DNA of 45,754 bases. Origin: an uncultured Methylococcaceae bacterium. Its GTDB lineage: Bacteria; Pseudomonadota; Gammaproteobacteria; Methylococcales; Methylomonadaceae. Position numbers and translations under genes: made by a program. The notes under the pieces were generated by a model. That model was not told where the DNA came from. It did no database searches and saw only the letters and a list, made by a program, of their open reading frames with translations. Below are positions 30,960 through 39,736 of this stretch, in pieces (the first letter of the stretch is position 1; the number at the start of each line of letters is the position of its first letter). The stretch is from the NCBI GenBank assembly GCA_913056195.1, contig CAJXMF010000016.1:1-45754 (forward strand), read 5' to 3'.

Positions 30960-31919
30960 ATGTTGAAACACGTTGCAGGTATTTTAGGTTTGTTGTTGGC
31001 GGTTAATGCTGTGGCCGATACCGTTTATGTCACGCTGGAAAAGGATAATGCTCTGGCTGTCGTGGATGGCGAGGCCGGAACATTGATAAAAACAATGACG
31101 GTCGGCCAGCGTCCGCGCGGAATATTACTCAGCAAAGACGGCTCGCAGCTTTATGTGGCAACCAGTGATGACGATACCATTAAGATACTTGACGCTGAAA
31201 CCTTGACCGAAATTGGCCAATTGCCTTCGGGAGAAGACCCTGAAACCTTTGCGCAAAGTCCAGACGGTACTTTATTGTACGTTTCCAATGAAGACGATAA
31301 CCAGGTCACGGTTATCGATATTAAACAACGCAAGGTTGTTGCAAGGATTCCTGTCGGTGTCGAGCCTGAGGCGGTGGCCGTAAGTCCTGATAACAAATGG
31401 GTGGCCAGCGCGTCAGAAACCACCAATATGGTGCATTGGATCGACCCTGAAAGTCATCAGGTTGTCGCCAATACCCTGGTCGATCCACGTCCACGCGGTG
31501 CCAGCTTCAGTGCCGATGGCAAACAACTGTGGGTAACCTCAGAAATGGCCGGCAGTTTGATGATTATTGATGTCGTCAGCAAGAAAATTATCAAAAAACT
31601 GACGCTCAGTATTCCAACGGTCTCAGAGGATAAGATAGAGCCGGTCGGGGTGGTGATTGATGCCGCTCAGCAGTGGGCTTATGTCGCAATGGGGCCCGCT
31701 AATCGTGTCGCTGTCATCAATGCACAAACGCTGGAAGTGGAGAAATTTTTGCTGGTCGGTCAGCGTGTCTGGCACCTGGCCTTTTCGCCCGATCAAAAGC
31801 GCCTTTATACCACCAATGGGGTCAGTAACGATATTTCGATTATTGATTTAGATACCCATAAAGTCATTAAATCCGTCGCGGTCGGACGTTATCCATGGGG
31901 CGTTGTGTCAAGACCATGA
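30960..31919 (+). CDS. YVTN-type beta-propeller protein, PQQ-dependent catabolism-associated
   Basis: The 319-residue secreted seven-bladed propeller starts with a signal peptide (GILGLLLAVNAVADT). Repeats of about 42 residues follow, each with motifs such as PRGILLSKDGSQLYVATSDDD, PEAVAVSPDNKWVASAS and VGRYPWGVV. It matches the family that accompanies PQQ-dehydrogenase ABC modules. The function of that family is not established; a periplasmic scaffold or ligand-binding role is inferred. The ATPase gene overlaps its stop by four bases (ATGA). Confidence 0.88.
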   Translation: MLKHVAGILGLLLAVNAVADTVYVTLEKDNALAVVDGEAGTLIKTMTVGQRPRGILLSKDGSQLYVATSDDDTIKILDAETLTEIGQLPSGEDPETFAQSPDGTLLYVSNEDDNQVTVIDIKQRKVVARIPVGVEPEAVAVSPDNKWVASASETTNMVHWIDPESHQVVANTLVDPRPRGASFSADGKQLWVTSEMAGSLMIIDVVSKKIIKKLTLSIPTVSEDKIEPVGVVIDAAQQWAYVAMGPANRVAVINAQTLEVEKFLLVGQRVWHLAFSPDQKRLYTTNGVSNDISIIDLDTHKVIKSVAVGRYPWGVVSRP

Positions 31920-32653
31920 AAAAGCCGGCACTGGAGATTGAACAATTAAGTTTTGCCTACGGTAAAAAAAAGGCCCTGGATCATGTTAATTTGACGATTC
32001 AGCCTGCCGAGTGCTGCATCCTGTTAGGCCCGAATGGCGCCGGAAAAAGCACCTTGTTTGCGTTGATTACTCGGCTTTATGATTGTCGTGAAGGGCGTAT
32101 TGCCCTGTGCGGCTTTGACATTAAGCGGGAAAGTCTCAAGGCCTTGGCTACATTAGGCGTGGTATTTCAACAGACGACATTAGATCCAGATTTAACCGTT
32201 CTGCAGAACCTGCGTTATCATGCCGCCTTGCATGGCATGAGTCGAAAGCAGGCCGATCAGCGCATCCAGCAGGAGCTGGAGCGGTTCGAAATGTATCATC
32301 GCCGCAAAGAAAAAGTCCGGCAGCTTAATGGCGGGCATAAACGCCGCGTGGAGATTGCCCGCGCCTTATTGCACAAACCGCAATTGTTATTGCTGGATGA
32401 GCCTACCGTGGGGCTGGATATGTCGAGTCGGCAAAGTATTGTGGCGCATGTTCATGCTTTGGTGAAAGATGACAAGATAGCCGTTTTATGGGCGACGCAT
32501 TTGGTCGATGAAATTTATCCGGATGACAAGCTGGTGATTTTGCATCAGGGCAAGATTAAGGCCAATGGGGTGGTCAGTGATGTGTTGCAAAAAACCGGCA
32601 CCGAGACCATTCGAGAGGCCTTCAGCCATTTGACGGAGGGCATGGCGTCATGA
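31916..32653 (+). CDS. ABC transporter ATP-binding protein, PQQ-dependent alcohol dehydrogenase system
   Basis: This 245-residue ABC ATPase has Walker A GPNGAGKST, signature LNGGHKRRVEIARAL (Asn for Ser in LSGG) and Walker B LLLLDEPTVGLD, followed by the switch histidine in WATHLVDE. I chose the ATG at 31916, which overlaps the propeller stop codon; a frame extension to 31895 lies inside the propeller gene and is unlikely. The permease overlaps the 3' end by four bases. Together with the permease it forms an ABC-2 type exporter-like pair. Confidence 0.92.
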   Translation: MKKPALEIEQLSFAYGKKKALDHVNLTIQPAECCILLGPNGAGKSTLFALITRLYDCREGRIALCGFDIKRESLKALATLGVVFQQTTLDPDLTVLQNLRYHAALHGMSRKQADQRIQQELERFEMYHRRKEKVRQLNGGHKRRVEIARALLHKPQLLLLDEPTVGLDMSSRQSIVAHVHALVKDDKIAVLWATHLVDEIYPDDKLVILHQGKIKANGVVSDVLQKTGTETIREAFSHLTEGMAS

Positions 32654-33453
32654 GAATTTTTCATTATTGGCGGGCCTTATCCGGCATTGTCAGCCGGGAA
32701 GTCTGGCGCTTTCTGTATCAGCGGGAACGCTTTATTGCGGCGCTGGTCAGGCCATTGGTGTGGCTGTTTGTATTTGCTGCAGGATTTCGCTCCACACTGG
32801 GCATTGCTATCACACCGCCCTATGAGACCTATATTCTATACGAAGTTTATATCACCCCGGGGCTGCTCGGCATGATTCAGCTTTTTAACGGTATGCAAAG
32901 CTCATTGTCAATGGTGTACGACCGCGAAATGGGCAGTATGCGGATACTGATGGTGGCGCCGTTGCCGCGTGGATTTCTGTTGATGGCAAAACTGGTGGCG
33001 GGCACGTTTGTGTCTATTTTACAAGCCTATGCGTTTTTGGGGATTGCCTGGCTGTATGGCATTCAACCGCCCTTGGACGGTTTACTCTGGGTATTTCCTG
33101 CTTTAGTGTTGTCTGGCATGATGCTGGGTGCGTTGGGCTTGTTGTTATCATCGTTTATTAAGCAACTGGAAAACTTTGCTGGCGTAATGAATTTCGTTAT
33201 TTTTCCGATGTTTTTTATGTCAACAGCCTTGTATCCTCTGTGGAAAATCAAAGAATCCAGCGAATGGTTATATTGGGTAGCGCAATATAACCCGTTTTCC
33301 CAAGCGGTTGAACTCATCCGTTTTGCCTTGTATGGACAATTAAATCAATATGCCTTGGTTTATACCGGCGCCGCCTTTGTTATTTTTATGCTGTTGGCCA
33401 TTTTAGGCTATAACCCGTCTAAAGGTATGATGATGCGAAAAGGCCGCGGCTGA
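32650..33453 (+). CDS. ABC-2 type permease, PQQ-dependent alcohol dehydrogenase system
   Basis: The 267-residue inner-membrane protein has about six transmembrane helices. The ABC-2 family pattern is clear: MVYDREMGSMRILMVAPLPR after the second helix, and FPMFFMSTALYPLW before the last pair. It is the permease partner of the preceding ATPase. Despite the linked substrate-binding protein, the ABC-2 fold is usually an exporter, so the direction of transport is uncertain. The gene ends just before a hairpin shared with dtd. Confidence 0.9.
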   Translation: MRIFHYWRALSGIVSREVWRFLYQRERFIAALVRPLVWLFVFAAGFRSTLGIAITPPYETYILYEVYITPGLLGMIQLFNGMQSSLSMVYDREMGSMRILMVAPLPRGFLLMAKLVAGTFVSILQAYAFLGIAWLYGIQPPLDGLLWVFPALVLSGMMLGALGLLLSSFIKQLENFAGVMNFVIFPMFFMSTALYPLWKIKESSEWLYWVAQYNPFSQAVELIRFALYGQLNQYALVYTGAAFVIFMLLAILGYNPSKGMMMRKGRG

Positions 33454-33463
33454 TGGCTGCGGC
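33438..33463 (-). terminator. Candidate intrinsic terminator for dtd
   Basis: Read on the minus strand, an 8-bp GC-rich stem (GCCGCAGC / GCCGCGGC, one wobble) with loop CATCA is followed by CTTTT. It overlaps the permease stop on the plus strand and lies just after the dtd stop. Confidence 0.5.
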
Positions 33464-33470
33464 GACAGGC

Positions 33471-33908
33471 TTAAACCTGTAGCGTAAATGTAACCGGGCC
33501 ATCATTGATCAAGCCCACCTGCATATCGGCTCCGAATTGACCAAATTCAGTGTTGGGGTAAACCGTTGTGGCCCGTTGTTGCAGGTAGTGGAATAATTCC
33601 CGCCCTTTTTCCGGCGGTGCCGCTGAAGCAAAACTCGGACGGTTGCCTTTTTTTGTGTCTGCCGCGAGAGTGAATTGTGGAACCAACAACAAGCCACCGT
33701 TAATATCACGCAGGCTCAGATTCATTTTGCCGACTTCATCAGCAAAAACACGATAATTTAGAATACGTTCCAATAAGCGGTCAGCCTGCTGTTCAGTATC
33801 GTTTTTTTCAACGGCGACCAGCGCCATAATGCCTTGCTTAATGTTTCCAATGCAGTGCGAGTCAACTGAAACTTGAGCCTGAGTCACGCGTTGAATAATT
33901 GAAATCAT
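33471..33908 (-). CDS. dtd: D-aminoacyl-tRNA deacylase Dtd
   Basis: The 145-residue enzyme removes D-amino acids (and glycine) mischarged onto tRNA. It has the family start MISIIQRVTQAQVSVD, the active-site region VPQFTLAADTKKGNRPSF and the C-terminal NDGPVTFTLQV with the Gly-Pro of the cross-subunit motif. The SQFTL motif reads PQFTL here, with proline for the conserved serine while the threonine is kept. It is convergent with the PQQ-associated permease and is probably co-transcribed with the membrane-protein gene upstream of it (7-bp gap). Confidence 0.93.
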   Translation of the reverse strand: MISIIQRVTQAQVSVDSHCIGNIKQGIMALVAVEKNDTEQQADRLLERILNYRVFADEVGKMNLSLRDINGGLLLVPQFTLAADTKKGNRPSFASAAPPEKGRELFHYLQQRATTVYPNTEFGQFGADMQVGLINDGPVTFTLQV

Positions 33909-33915
33909 GATGTTT

Positions 33916-34422
33916 TTAGAACAAGAATAAAATGTAAAGCTTGAAAAATAACATTAACACAATGACCAGTGCAATTTTATACATGACAGGCTGAGCGTAC
34001 CAAAAATTCGCTATGGTTTCTGCGGTGTACTTGTATTGATGCTTCATTTTTTTAATGAGCGTTGGCATTTTTCGCCACAGCCAGTACAAGGTATAAAGTC
34101 CTGCCGCACAACTTGAATAGAAAAAAACTAAATGGCTTTGGAATTTGGTCAGGCCAAAACCATGAACCAGTAATTCTTCGAACAGGAAATCCAAGCCCTC
34201 ATATATATGGTGTAATAAAACAAAGATGTAATGGGCAATTTCATAGGGAAAATAAAAAAGCAACAGGAAGATAGCTGTTTTTAATAGCAGACGTGTTAAT
34301 GCGTTTTCATAAAATGCTTTTAATGCCATATTATTTTTTTTATGGAAGGCTTCAATCTGCATTATGAGCTGAAAAATAGAGGCGAGTTCAGTTTTAGATC
34401 TGAAAAATTTTGAGGAAGACAC
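33916..34422 (-). CDS. Hypothetical membrane protein
   Basis: I do not recognise this 168-residue product. It has three hydrophobic stretches: about residues 49-70 (LLLKTAIFLLLFYFPYEIAHYIFVLL), about 98-115 (LVFFYSSCAAGLYTLYWLW) and the extreme C-terminus (VMYKIALVIVLMLFFKLYILFLF). A basic loop lies between the second and third. The start is uncertain: GTG at 34422 gives the full length, while ATGs at codons 21 and 32 (34362, 34329) are alternatives with equally poor ribosome binding sites. It lies seven bases upstream of dtd on the same strand and is divergent from metG. Confidence 0.6.
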   Translation of the reverse strand: MSSSKFFRSKTELASIFQLIMQIEAFHKKNNMALKAFYENALTRLLLKTAIFLLLFYFPYEIAHYIFVLLHHIYEGLDFLFEELLVHGFGLTKFQSHLVFFYSSCAAGLYTLYWLWRKMPTLIKKMKHQYKYTAETIANFWYAQPVMYKIALVIVLMLFFKLYILFLF

Positions 34423-34536
34423 CTTACATCTTCACGATATAAAGGATAGGCGTAAACGACTTTTAGCTTAATGAAAATTGAATAAGAATATGCCATAATA
34501 AACGGTTCATTTTTTGTTGCGTTAATCTAAAGAGCC

Positions 34537-36555
34537 ATGTCCGAAAGAAAAATTCTCGTTACCAGCGCGTTGCCTTATGCCAATGGCCCTATTCATCTGG
34601 GACATTTGGTTGAATATATCCAGACCGATATCTGGGTTCGATTCCAGAAACAACGTGGGCATTGTTGTCATTACGTCTGCGCGGATGATACGCATGGTAC
34701 GCCGATCATGTTGCGCGCCGATCGAGAAAACATGACGCCAGAGCAGTTGATTGCTCAGGTTGAAAAGGAACATCGTGCCGATTTTGATGATTTTGGTGTG
34801 GCTTTCGATCATTATCACAGCACCCATTCGCCTGAAAACAAAGCGCTTTCAGCACTGATCTATACCCGATTACGTGATGCTGGCCATATCAGCAAACGCA
34901 CGATTGTACAGGCCTATGACCCGGTGAAAAAGATGTTTTTGCCCGACCGCTTCATTAAAGGGGAATGCCCGAAATGTGGCGCAAAAGATCAATATGGCGA
35001 CAGCTGCGAAGCCTGTGGCGCAACCTATTCGCCCACCGATTTAAAAAATGCGGTGTCAGTGGTTTCCGGCGAGAAACCTGTCGAAAAAGAGTCGGAACAT
35101 TTCTTTTTCAATCTGGCTGATTTCAGTGACATGCTGGCGGAGTGGGTGAATCAACCCGGGCATTTACAGCCGGAAGTACGCCATAAAATGGCTGAATGGC
35201 TGGAAAATGGCTTGCAACAATGGGATATTTCCCGCGATGCGCCGTATTTTGGTTTTCAAATTCCGGATGCGCCTGGTAAATATTTTTACGTCTGGCTGGA
35301 TGCGCCTGTCGGTTATATGGCCAGTTTCAAGAAATTGTGTGAACTGAAAGGTTTGGATTTCGATGATTACTGGGGCAAGGACAGTACGGCCGAGTTATAT
35401 CATTTTATTGGTAAAGATATTATCTATTTTCATGCCTTGTTCTGGCCGGCCATGTTATATGGCGCTGGTTTCAGAACACCTGATGCGGTCTGGGCGCATG
35501 GTTTTCTAACCGTTAATGGCGAAAAAATGTCCAAATCGCGGGGCACCTTCATCAAAGCCCGCACCTATTTGAATCATCTCAATCCAGAATACCTGCGCTA
35601 TTATTTTGCCGCAAAACTGACCGCTGGCGTCGATGATCTGGATTTGAATTTTGATGATTTCAGTCAGCGGGTCAATTCCGATCTGGTCGGTAAAGTGGTT
35701 AATATTGCCAGCCGGTGCTCGGGATTTATCAAAAAACGATTTGCTAACACCTTGTCGGCTGAATGTGCTGAGCCGGCGTTGTTTCAGCACTTTATTGATG
35801 CCAATGAAGGCATTGCCGCATTGTATGAAAAACGGGAATTCGGCAAAGCCATGCGTGAAATTATGGCACTGGCCGATAAGGCTAATCAATATATTGATGA
35901 GAAAAAACCCTGGATTATCGCCAAGGAAGAGGGGCGCGATGCCGAATTACATGCGATTTGTTCCATGGGCATTAACCTGTTCCGCGTGCTGGTGGTTTAT
36001 CTAAAACCGGTTTTGCCGGTATTAGCGCGTAATGCCGAGCAGTTTTTAAATATAGAATCTCAGCCCTGGCCGACAACTGCCGAACCGTTATTAAATCATA
36101 CGATCGATAAATTTAAGCCCTTGATGACGCGGGTAGATCCGGAAAAAATTGCGGCGATTATTGAAGATTCCAAAGAAAACCTGGAAAAAACAGCCGATGC
36201 GCCGGTTAAAAAGCACGAGCCTGTTGCCGAGACGATTGAGTTTGATGATTTTGCTAAAATTGATTTACGCATCGCTAAAATCGTCAAGGCCGAGCATGTG
36301 GACGGTGCGGATAAATTATTGCAATTGACCGTTGATATTGGTGATGAAACACGTACTGTTTTCGCCGGCATCAAATCAGCCTATGCGCCCGAAGATTTAA
36401 CAGGCAAACTGACTGTTGTCGTCGCTAACCTTAAACCGCGCAAAATGCGTTTTGGCGTTTCTGAAGGCATGGTGTTGGCGGCAGGCCCAGGCGGTAAAGA
36501 TCTTTGGGTATTGCATCCTGATCAAGGCGCCCAGCCGGGTATGCGCGTTAAATAA
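34537..36555 (+). CDS. metG: Methionyl-tRNA synthetase MetG
   Basis: This 672-residue class I synthetase charges tRNA-Met. The HIGH motif is HLGH (residues 20-23) and the KMSKS motif is Lys330-Ser334. The zinc knuckle has cysteines 144, 147, 157 and 160, as in the E. coli type. A C-terminal EMAP/Trbp111-like tRNA-binding and dimerisation domain (about 568-672; [20 protein letters not shown]) is fused. The length is typical. An Hcp-like gene follows after 21 bp. metG next to an rnfB-like gene is a recurrent gammaproteobacterial arrangement; here the Hcp-like gene lies between them. Confidence 0.96.
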   Translation: MSERKILVTSALPYANGPIHLGHLVEYIQTDIWVRFQKQRGHCCHYVCADDTHGTPIMLRADRENMTPEQLIAQVEKEHRADFDDFGVAFDHYHSTHSPENKALSALIYTRLRDAGHISKRTIVQAYDPVKKMFLPDRFIKGECPKCGAKDQYGDSCEACGATYSPTDLKNAVSVVSGEKPVEKESEHFFFNLADFSDMLAEWVNQPGHLQPEVRHKMAEWLENGLQQWDISRDAPYFGFQIPDAPGKYFYVWLDAPVGYMASFKKLCELKGLDFDDYWGKDSTAELYHFIGKDIIYFHALFWPAMLYGAGFRTPDAVWAHGFLTVNGEKMSKSRGTFIKARTYLNHLNPEYLRYYFAAKLTAGVDDLDLNFDDFSQRVNSDLVGKVVNIASRCSGFIKKRFANTLSAECAEPALFQHFIDANEGIAALYEKREFGKAMREIMALADKANQYIDEKKPWIIAKEEGRDAELHAICSMGINLFRVLVVYLKPVLPVLARNAEQFLNIESQPWPTTAEPLLNHTIDKFKPLMTRVDPEKIAAIIEDSKENLEKTADAPVKKHEPVAETIEFDDFAKIDLRIAKIVKAEHVDGADKLLQLTVDIGDETRTVFAGIKSAYAPEDLTGKLTVVVANLKPRKMRFGVSEGMVLAAGPGGKDLWVLHPDQGAQPGMRVK

Positions 36556-36576
36556 TCTGCTTGATTCGAGGTTTTC

Positions 36577-38259
36577 ATGTTTTGTTACCATTGTCAGGAA
36601 GCGAAAAAGAACAAAGCCTGTGATACGGCCGGGATTTGCGGCAAAAAAGCCAATATTTCGAGCCTTCAGGACTTATTGATGTATAGCCTTAAGGGCTTGG
36701 CGTTTTATGCCGATCATGCGGTTGAATTTAATTTAGTCACTGTCAGGACGCATCGCTTCATGGCCAAGGCATTGTTTTCAATGGTGACCAATGTCAATTT
36801 TTCGGCGGCTGATTTTGTGCAGTTGATTGATGAAGCGGTGCGTCGACGTAATTCGATTCGGGAAAAACTGCTCATCGCCTGGCAGGAGAAGCATGGCGAA
36901 GCCTTTAATGCACCGCTTCCTGAAGAAGCCTTATGGCAATACGAGCGCGTAGACGAAAAAGCGTTTACCGAGAAGGGCGCGCAGGTCGGCATACCGTATT
37001 ATCTGGAAAAATATAAGCTGGATGCCGATGTTCATGCCTTGCAGGAATGCTTGCTTTACGCGGCAAAAGGATTGGGTTCCTTAGCCGTACATAATCTTGA
37101 GCTCGACGTTGAAGAGACAGCGCTGTACCTGTTCTTGTATCAGGCGTTGACGCTGACCTTAAAAACCGATAATCAACGTGATGATGTCTGGACAATGCTG
37201 TTGGAGAGCGGGCGCATAGGGCTGGCGGCCATGCATCAACTCGAGCGTGCCAATGCACAGCAATTCGGTGAGATGGAACCGACGACGGTATTTTTAGATA
37301 CCTGGGACAGACCGGGTATTTTGGTTTCGGGGCATGATTTACGCGATATCGAAGATTTGTTGGTGCAAACGGCCGGCACCGGCGTGGATGTTTACACCCA
37401 TGACGAGGCAATGTCCGCACACGCCTATCCGGCGTTAAAAAAGTTCTATAACCTGGTCGCAAATTATGGCGGTGCCTGGCAGGATCAAAAAGCACAGTTC
37501 CCCAAGTTTAACGGGCCGGTTCTGGTCACAACGAACAGTATTCAGCAGCCGAAAAAAACCTATGAAAACAGGCTGTTCAGCACCGGCATGGTGGGCTGGC
37601 CGAATGTGCCGCATATTCCCGATCGAAAGCCAGGGCAGCGTAAAGACTTCAGTGCCTTGATCGAATTGGCCAAAACCTGTGAGCCGCCGGAGCCGTTAGC
37701 GGAAGGGTCGTATAGAACAGGCTATGGTTTATCGGCATTGACGCCTTTGCTGGCACCGATAACTGAAGCATTAAAGGCGGATAAAATTAAACGCATTATT
37801 GTGTTAGCCGGCACTGACGGACGTCACAAGGAGCGACGTTATTACAGTGAACTGGCCGAAACATTGCCTGAAAAGACCCTGATTCTTTCGGCAGGCGATG
37901 TGCGTTATCGTTTTTTGCAGCATGATTTTGGAGAAATTGATAATATTCCGCGGTTGCTCGATTGTGGACAGAATTATGACTTTAACGTCATTTTAGATTT
38001 TCTTGAACAACTGCAACAGCGTCTGCAACTTGAGCAGTTTAATCAGCTCCCGGTATCCTTCAATATTGCCTGGTATGAACAAAAAACGATTTTGATGATG
38101 CTGGCCTTGTTTGCGCGCAATATCCAGAATGTTCGGGTCGGTCCAACCTTGCCGCCTTTCTTTACGCCAAATATTTTAGCCATGCTTGAGCAAAAATATG
38201 GCTTGAAAGGTATCGACAGCGTTGAAAACGATATTGCCGCCATGCTGGAAGGGCAGTAA
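36577..38259 (+). CDS. Hybrid-cluster protein (Hcp, hydroxylamine reductase) homologue lacking the cluster cysteines
   Basis: The 560-residue protein aligns along its whole length with Hcp. The N-terminal motif Cys3-x2-Cys6-x8-Cys15-x5-Cys21 matches the proximal [4Fe-4S] motif of class I Hcp. Hybrid-cluster residues can be placed against Desulfovibrio vulgaris Hcp with a constant offset of 7 to 9: His253 (His244), Glu277 (Glu268), Glu501 (Glu494) and Lys503 (Lys496) are kept. The four cysteines are all replaced: Ser321 (Cys312), Thr413 (Cys406), Asp441 (Cys434) and Asn466 (Cys459). I checked these codons directly: AGT, ACT, GAT and AAT. The fold is probably kept, but a normal hybrid cluster cannot form, so hydroxylamine or NO reductase activity should not be assumed. 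The RnfB-like gene follows after six bases. Confidence 0.88.
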   Translation: MFCYHCQEAKKNKACDTAGICGKKANISSLQDLLMYSLKGLAFYADHAVEFNLVTVRTHRFMAKALFSMVTNVNFSAADFVQLIDEAVRRRNSIREKLLIAWQEKHGEAFNAPLPEEALWQYERVDEKAFTEKGAQVGIPYYLEKYKLDADVHALQECLLYAAKGLGSLAVHNLELDVEETALYLFLYQALTLTLKTDNQRDDVWTMLLESGRIGLAAMHQLERANAQQFGEMEPTTVFLDTWDRPGILVSGHDLRDIEDLLVQTAGTGVDVYTHDEAMSAHAYPALKKFYNLVANYGGAWQDQKAQFPKFNGPVLVTTNSIQQPKKTYENRLFSTGMVGWPNVPHIPDRKPGQRKDFSALIELAKTCEPPEPLAEGSYRTGYGLSALTPLLAPITEALKADKIKRIIVLAGTDGRHKERRYYSELAETLPEKTLILSAGDVRYRFLQHDFGEIDNIPRLLDCGQNYDFNVILDFLEQLQQRLQLEQFNQLPVSFNIAWYEQKTILMMLALFARNIQNVRVGPTLPPFFTPNILAMLEQKYGLKGIDSVENDIAAMLEGQ

Positions 38260-38265
38260 AGCACT

Positions 38266-38838
38266 ATGGATCAAGCGCGGGTTGATGAGATCGACGCCAT
38301 TTTGCCGCAAACCCAATGCACGCAATGCGGCTATCAGGGCTGTCGGCCTTATGCCGAAGCGATTGTGGCTGGTCTTGCCGATATCAACCAATGTCCACCG
38401 GGGGGCAAAGCCGGGATTAAAAAACTGGCTGCGCGGCTGAATCGACCGGAAAAACCACTTAATCCGGCACATGGCGTCGAAAAACCGCGCCAGGTGGCGG
38501 TGATTATTGAGGCCGATTGCATTGGCTGTACCAAATGCCTGCCGGCTTGTCCGGTCGACGCCATTCTCGGCAGTAACAAGCATATGCACACCGTGATTAT
38601 GGCAGAATGCACCGGCTGTGAACTGTGCATTGCACCGTGCCCGGTCGACTGTATTGAAATGCAGCCATTGCATGATGCCAAGCCCTGGAATGAGCATATG
38701 GCCAATCATGCGCGGATGCGCTATCACAACAAACTGCAGCGACAACAACAGGAAGCCGAGGCCAAGGCTGAACGTCTTGCCAAACAAAAACAACGGCTAG
38801 CCAAAATAAAGCAGCGACAAAAAACCGTCACACGATAG
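38266..38838 (+). CDS. Soluble RnfB-like polyferredoxin
   Basis: This 190-residue iron-sulfur protein resembles RnfB without its N-terminal membrane helix. An N-terminal four-cysteine cluster domain (Cys18, 21, 26 and 43; [18 protein letters not shown]) is followed by two ferredoxin motifs, Cys85/88/91/95 and Cys115/118/121/125, each ending in PVD. The C-terminus (about 140-190) is a basic Gln/Lys/Arg-rich helix. It probably transfers electrons in the cytoplasm; the partner is unknown, but the Hcp-like protein encoded six bases upstream is the obvious candidate. No other rnf gene is nearby. Confidence 0.88.
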   Translation: MDQARVDEIDAILPQTQCTQCGYQGCRPYAEAIVAGLADINQCPPGGKAGIKKLAARLNRPEKPLNPAHGVEKPRQVAVIIEADCIGCTKCLPACPVDAILGSNKHMHTVIMAECTGCELCIAPCPVDCIEMQPLHDAKPWNEHMANHARMRYHNKLQRQQQEAEAKAERLAKQKQRLAKIKQRQKTVTR

Positions 38839-38902
38839 ATTTTTTAGGAAATCCATCTAAACTTGATATATCTTAATTGCGTAACGTAGGAGTCTATCGA
38901 CC

Positions 38903-39736
38903 ATGAAGTTGACGCTGGAAAAATTATTCGACCAAATCCATAAAGTTCCTCAAATCCCTGAAGTTGTTCGTGAGCTGATTGCTCAAGTAAACAATCCTGA
39001 TTTCGATTTTATGGCAGTTGCCAAAAATGTCGAGAAGGAACAAGTAATTGCGTTAAAGGTGTTGCGTTTAGTCAATTCTGCTCACTTTGGCTTGTCCCGG
39101 AAAATCGGTTCTATCGATGACGCCGTCGTATTACTTGGCATGGGACAGCTTAAAACCCTTATTATTGCATCGGGCATTGTCAGCTCGGTTTCCGATATTC
39201 CGGGTATTAATATAAAAGAGTTCTGGGCCGATAGTTTCTTAACCGCAACTTATGCTAAATGGTTGGCTGAGCAAGCTGGACTTGAAAACAGTGAAACAGT
39301 TTATACTGCAGGTCTCTTGAGTGGCTTGGGAACTATTTTAATTCACTTGGCAGACCCAAAAGCGGCCAATGAAATTGATCAACATGTCAAGGCAGGCGAA
39401 TCCCGGCCTGAATTTGAACGTAAACGAATCGGTTTTACCAGCGAAGAAGCCTGTGCAGCCTTGTGTGAACGCTGGAAGTTTGCATCTGAGCTGGTTGATA
39501 CCGTGCGTCAATCGGGTGAGCCTTTATCGCATGATCCTGTTTTGCCTGAAGCCTGTTGTGTTTATCTGGGCCGTTTTATCACTCAGGCTAAACGGCGCGG
39601 GTTAACCCAAGAGGATATGATGGCTGATTTTCCACTGGATGTGTGGAAAAAACTGGGCTTTAGCGAAGAGCAGCTGAATGAAAAATTGGCGGAACTGTTG
39701 ACGCTGGAATCGGGTTTGGATGGTTTGGCCGATTAG
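38903..39736 (+). CDS. HDOD domain protein
   Basis: The 277-residue protein is a single HDOD domain (about 15-215): VPQIPEVVRELIAQVNNPDFD at the start, then LKVLRLVNSAHFGLSRKIGSIDDAVVLLGMGQLKTL, characteristic of the family. HDOD proteins are regulators related to HD phosphohydrolases but lacking the metal residues, often acting in c-di-GMP or two-component networks. There is no receiver or GGDEF partner here. It overlaps the convergent nuclease gene by four bases. Confidence 0.9.
   Translation: MKLTLEKLFDQIHKVPQIPEVVRELIAQVNNPDFDFMAVAKNVEKEQVIALKVLRLVNSAHFGLSRKIGSIDDAVVLLGMGQLKTLIIASGIVSSVSDIPGINIKEFWADSFLTATYAKWLAEQAGLENSETVYTAGLLSGLGTILIHLADPKAANEIDQHVKAGESRPEFERKRIGFTSEEACAALCERWKFASELVDTVRQSGEPLSHDPVLPEACCVYLGRFITQAKRRGLTQEDMMADFPLDVWKKLGFSEEQLNEKLAELLTLESGLDGLAD

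Noticed and set aside
36965..37495. 176-codon minus-strand frame inside the Hcp-like gene
   Set aside because: The product is Arg/Pro/His-rich, as expected from the reverse strand of a real gene.
36577..38259. Annotating the Hcp-like gene as active hydroxylamine reductase (hcp)
   Set aside because: Overall similarity is strong, but all four hybrid-cluster cysteines are absent, so the enzymatic name would mislead.
38176..38793. 205-codon open frame on the minus strand over the end of the Hcp-like and RnfB-like genes
   Set aside because: Both plus-strand genes have clear motifs here, and the antisense frame has no domain and crosses two genes.
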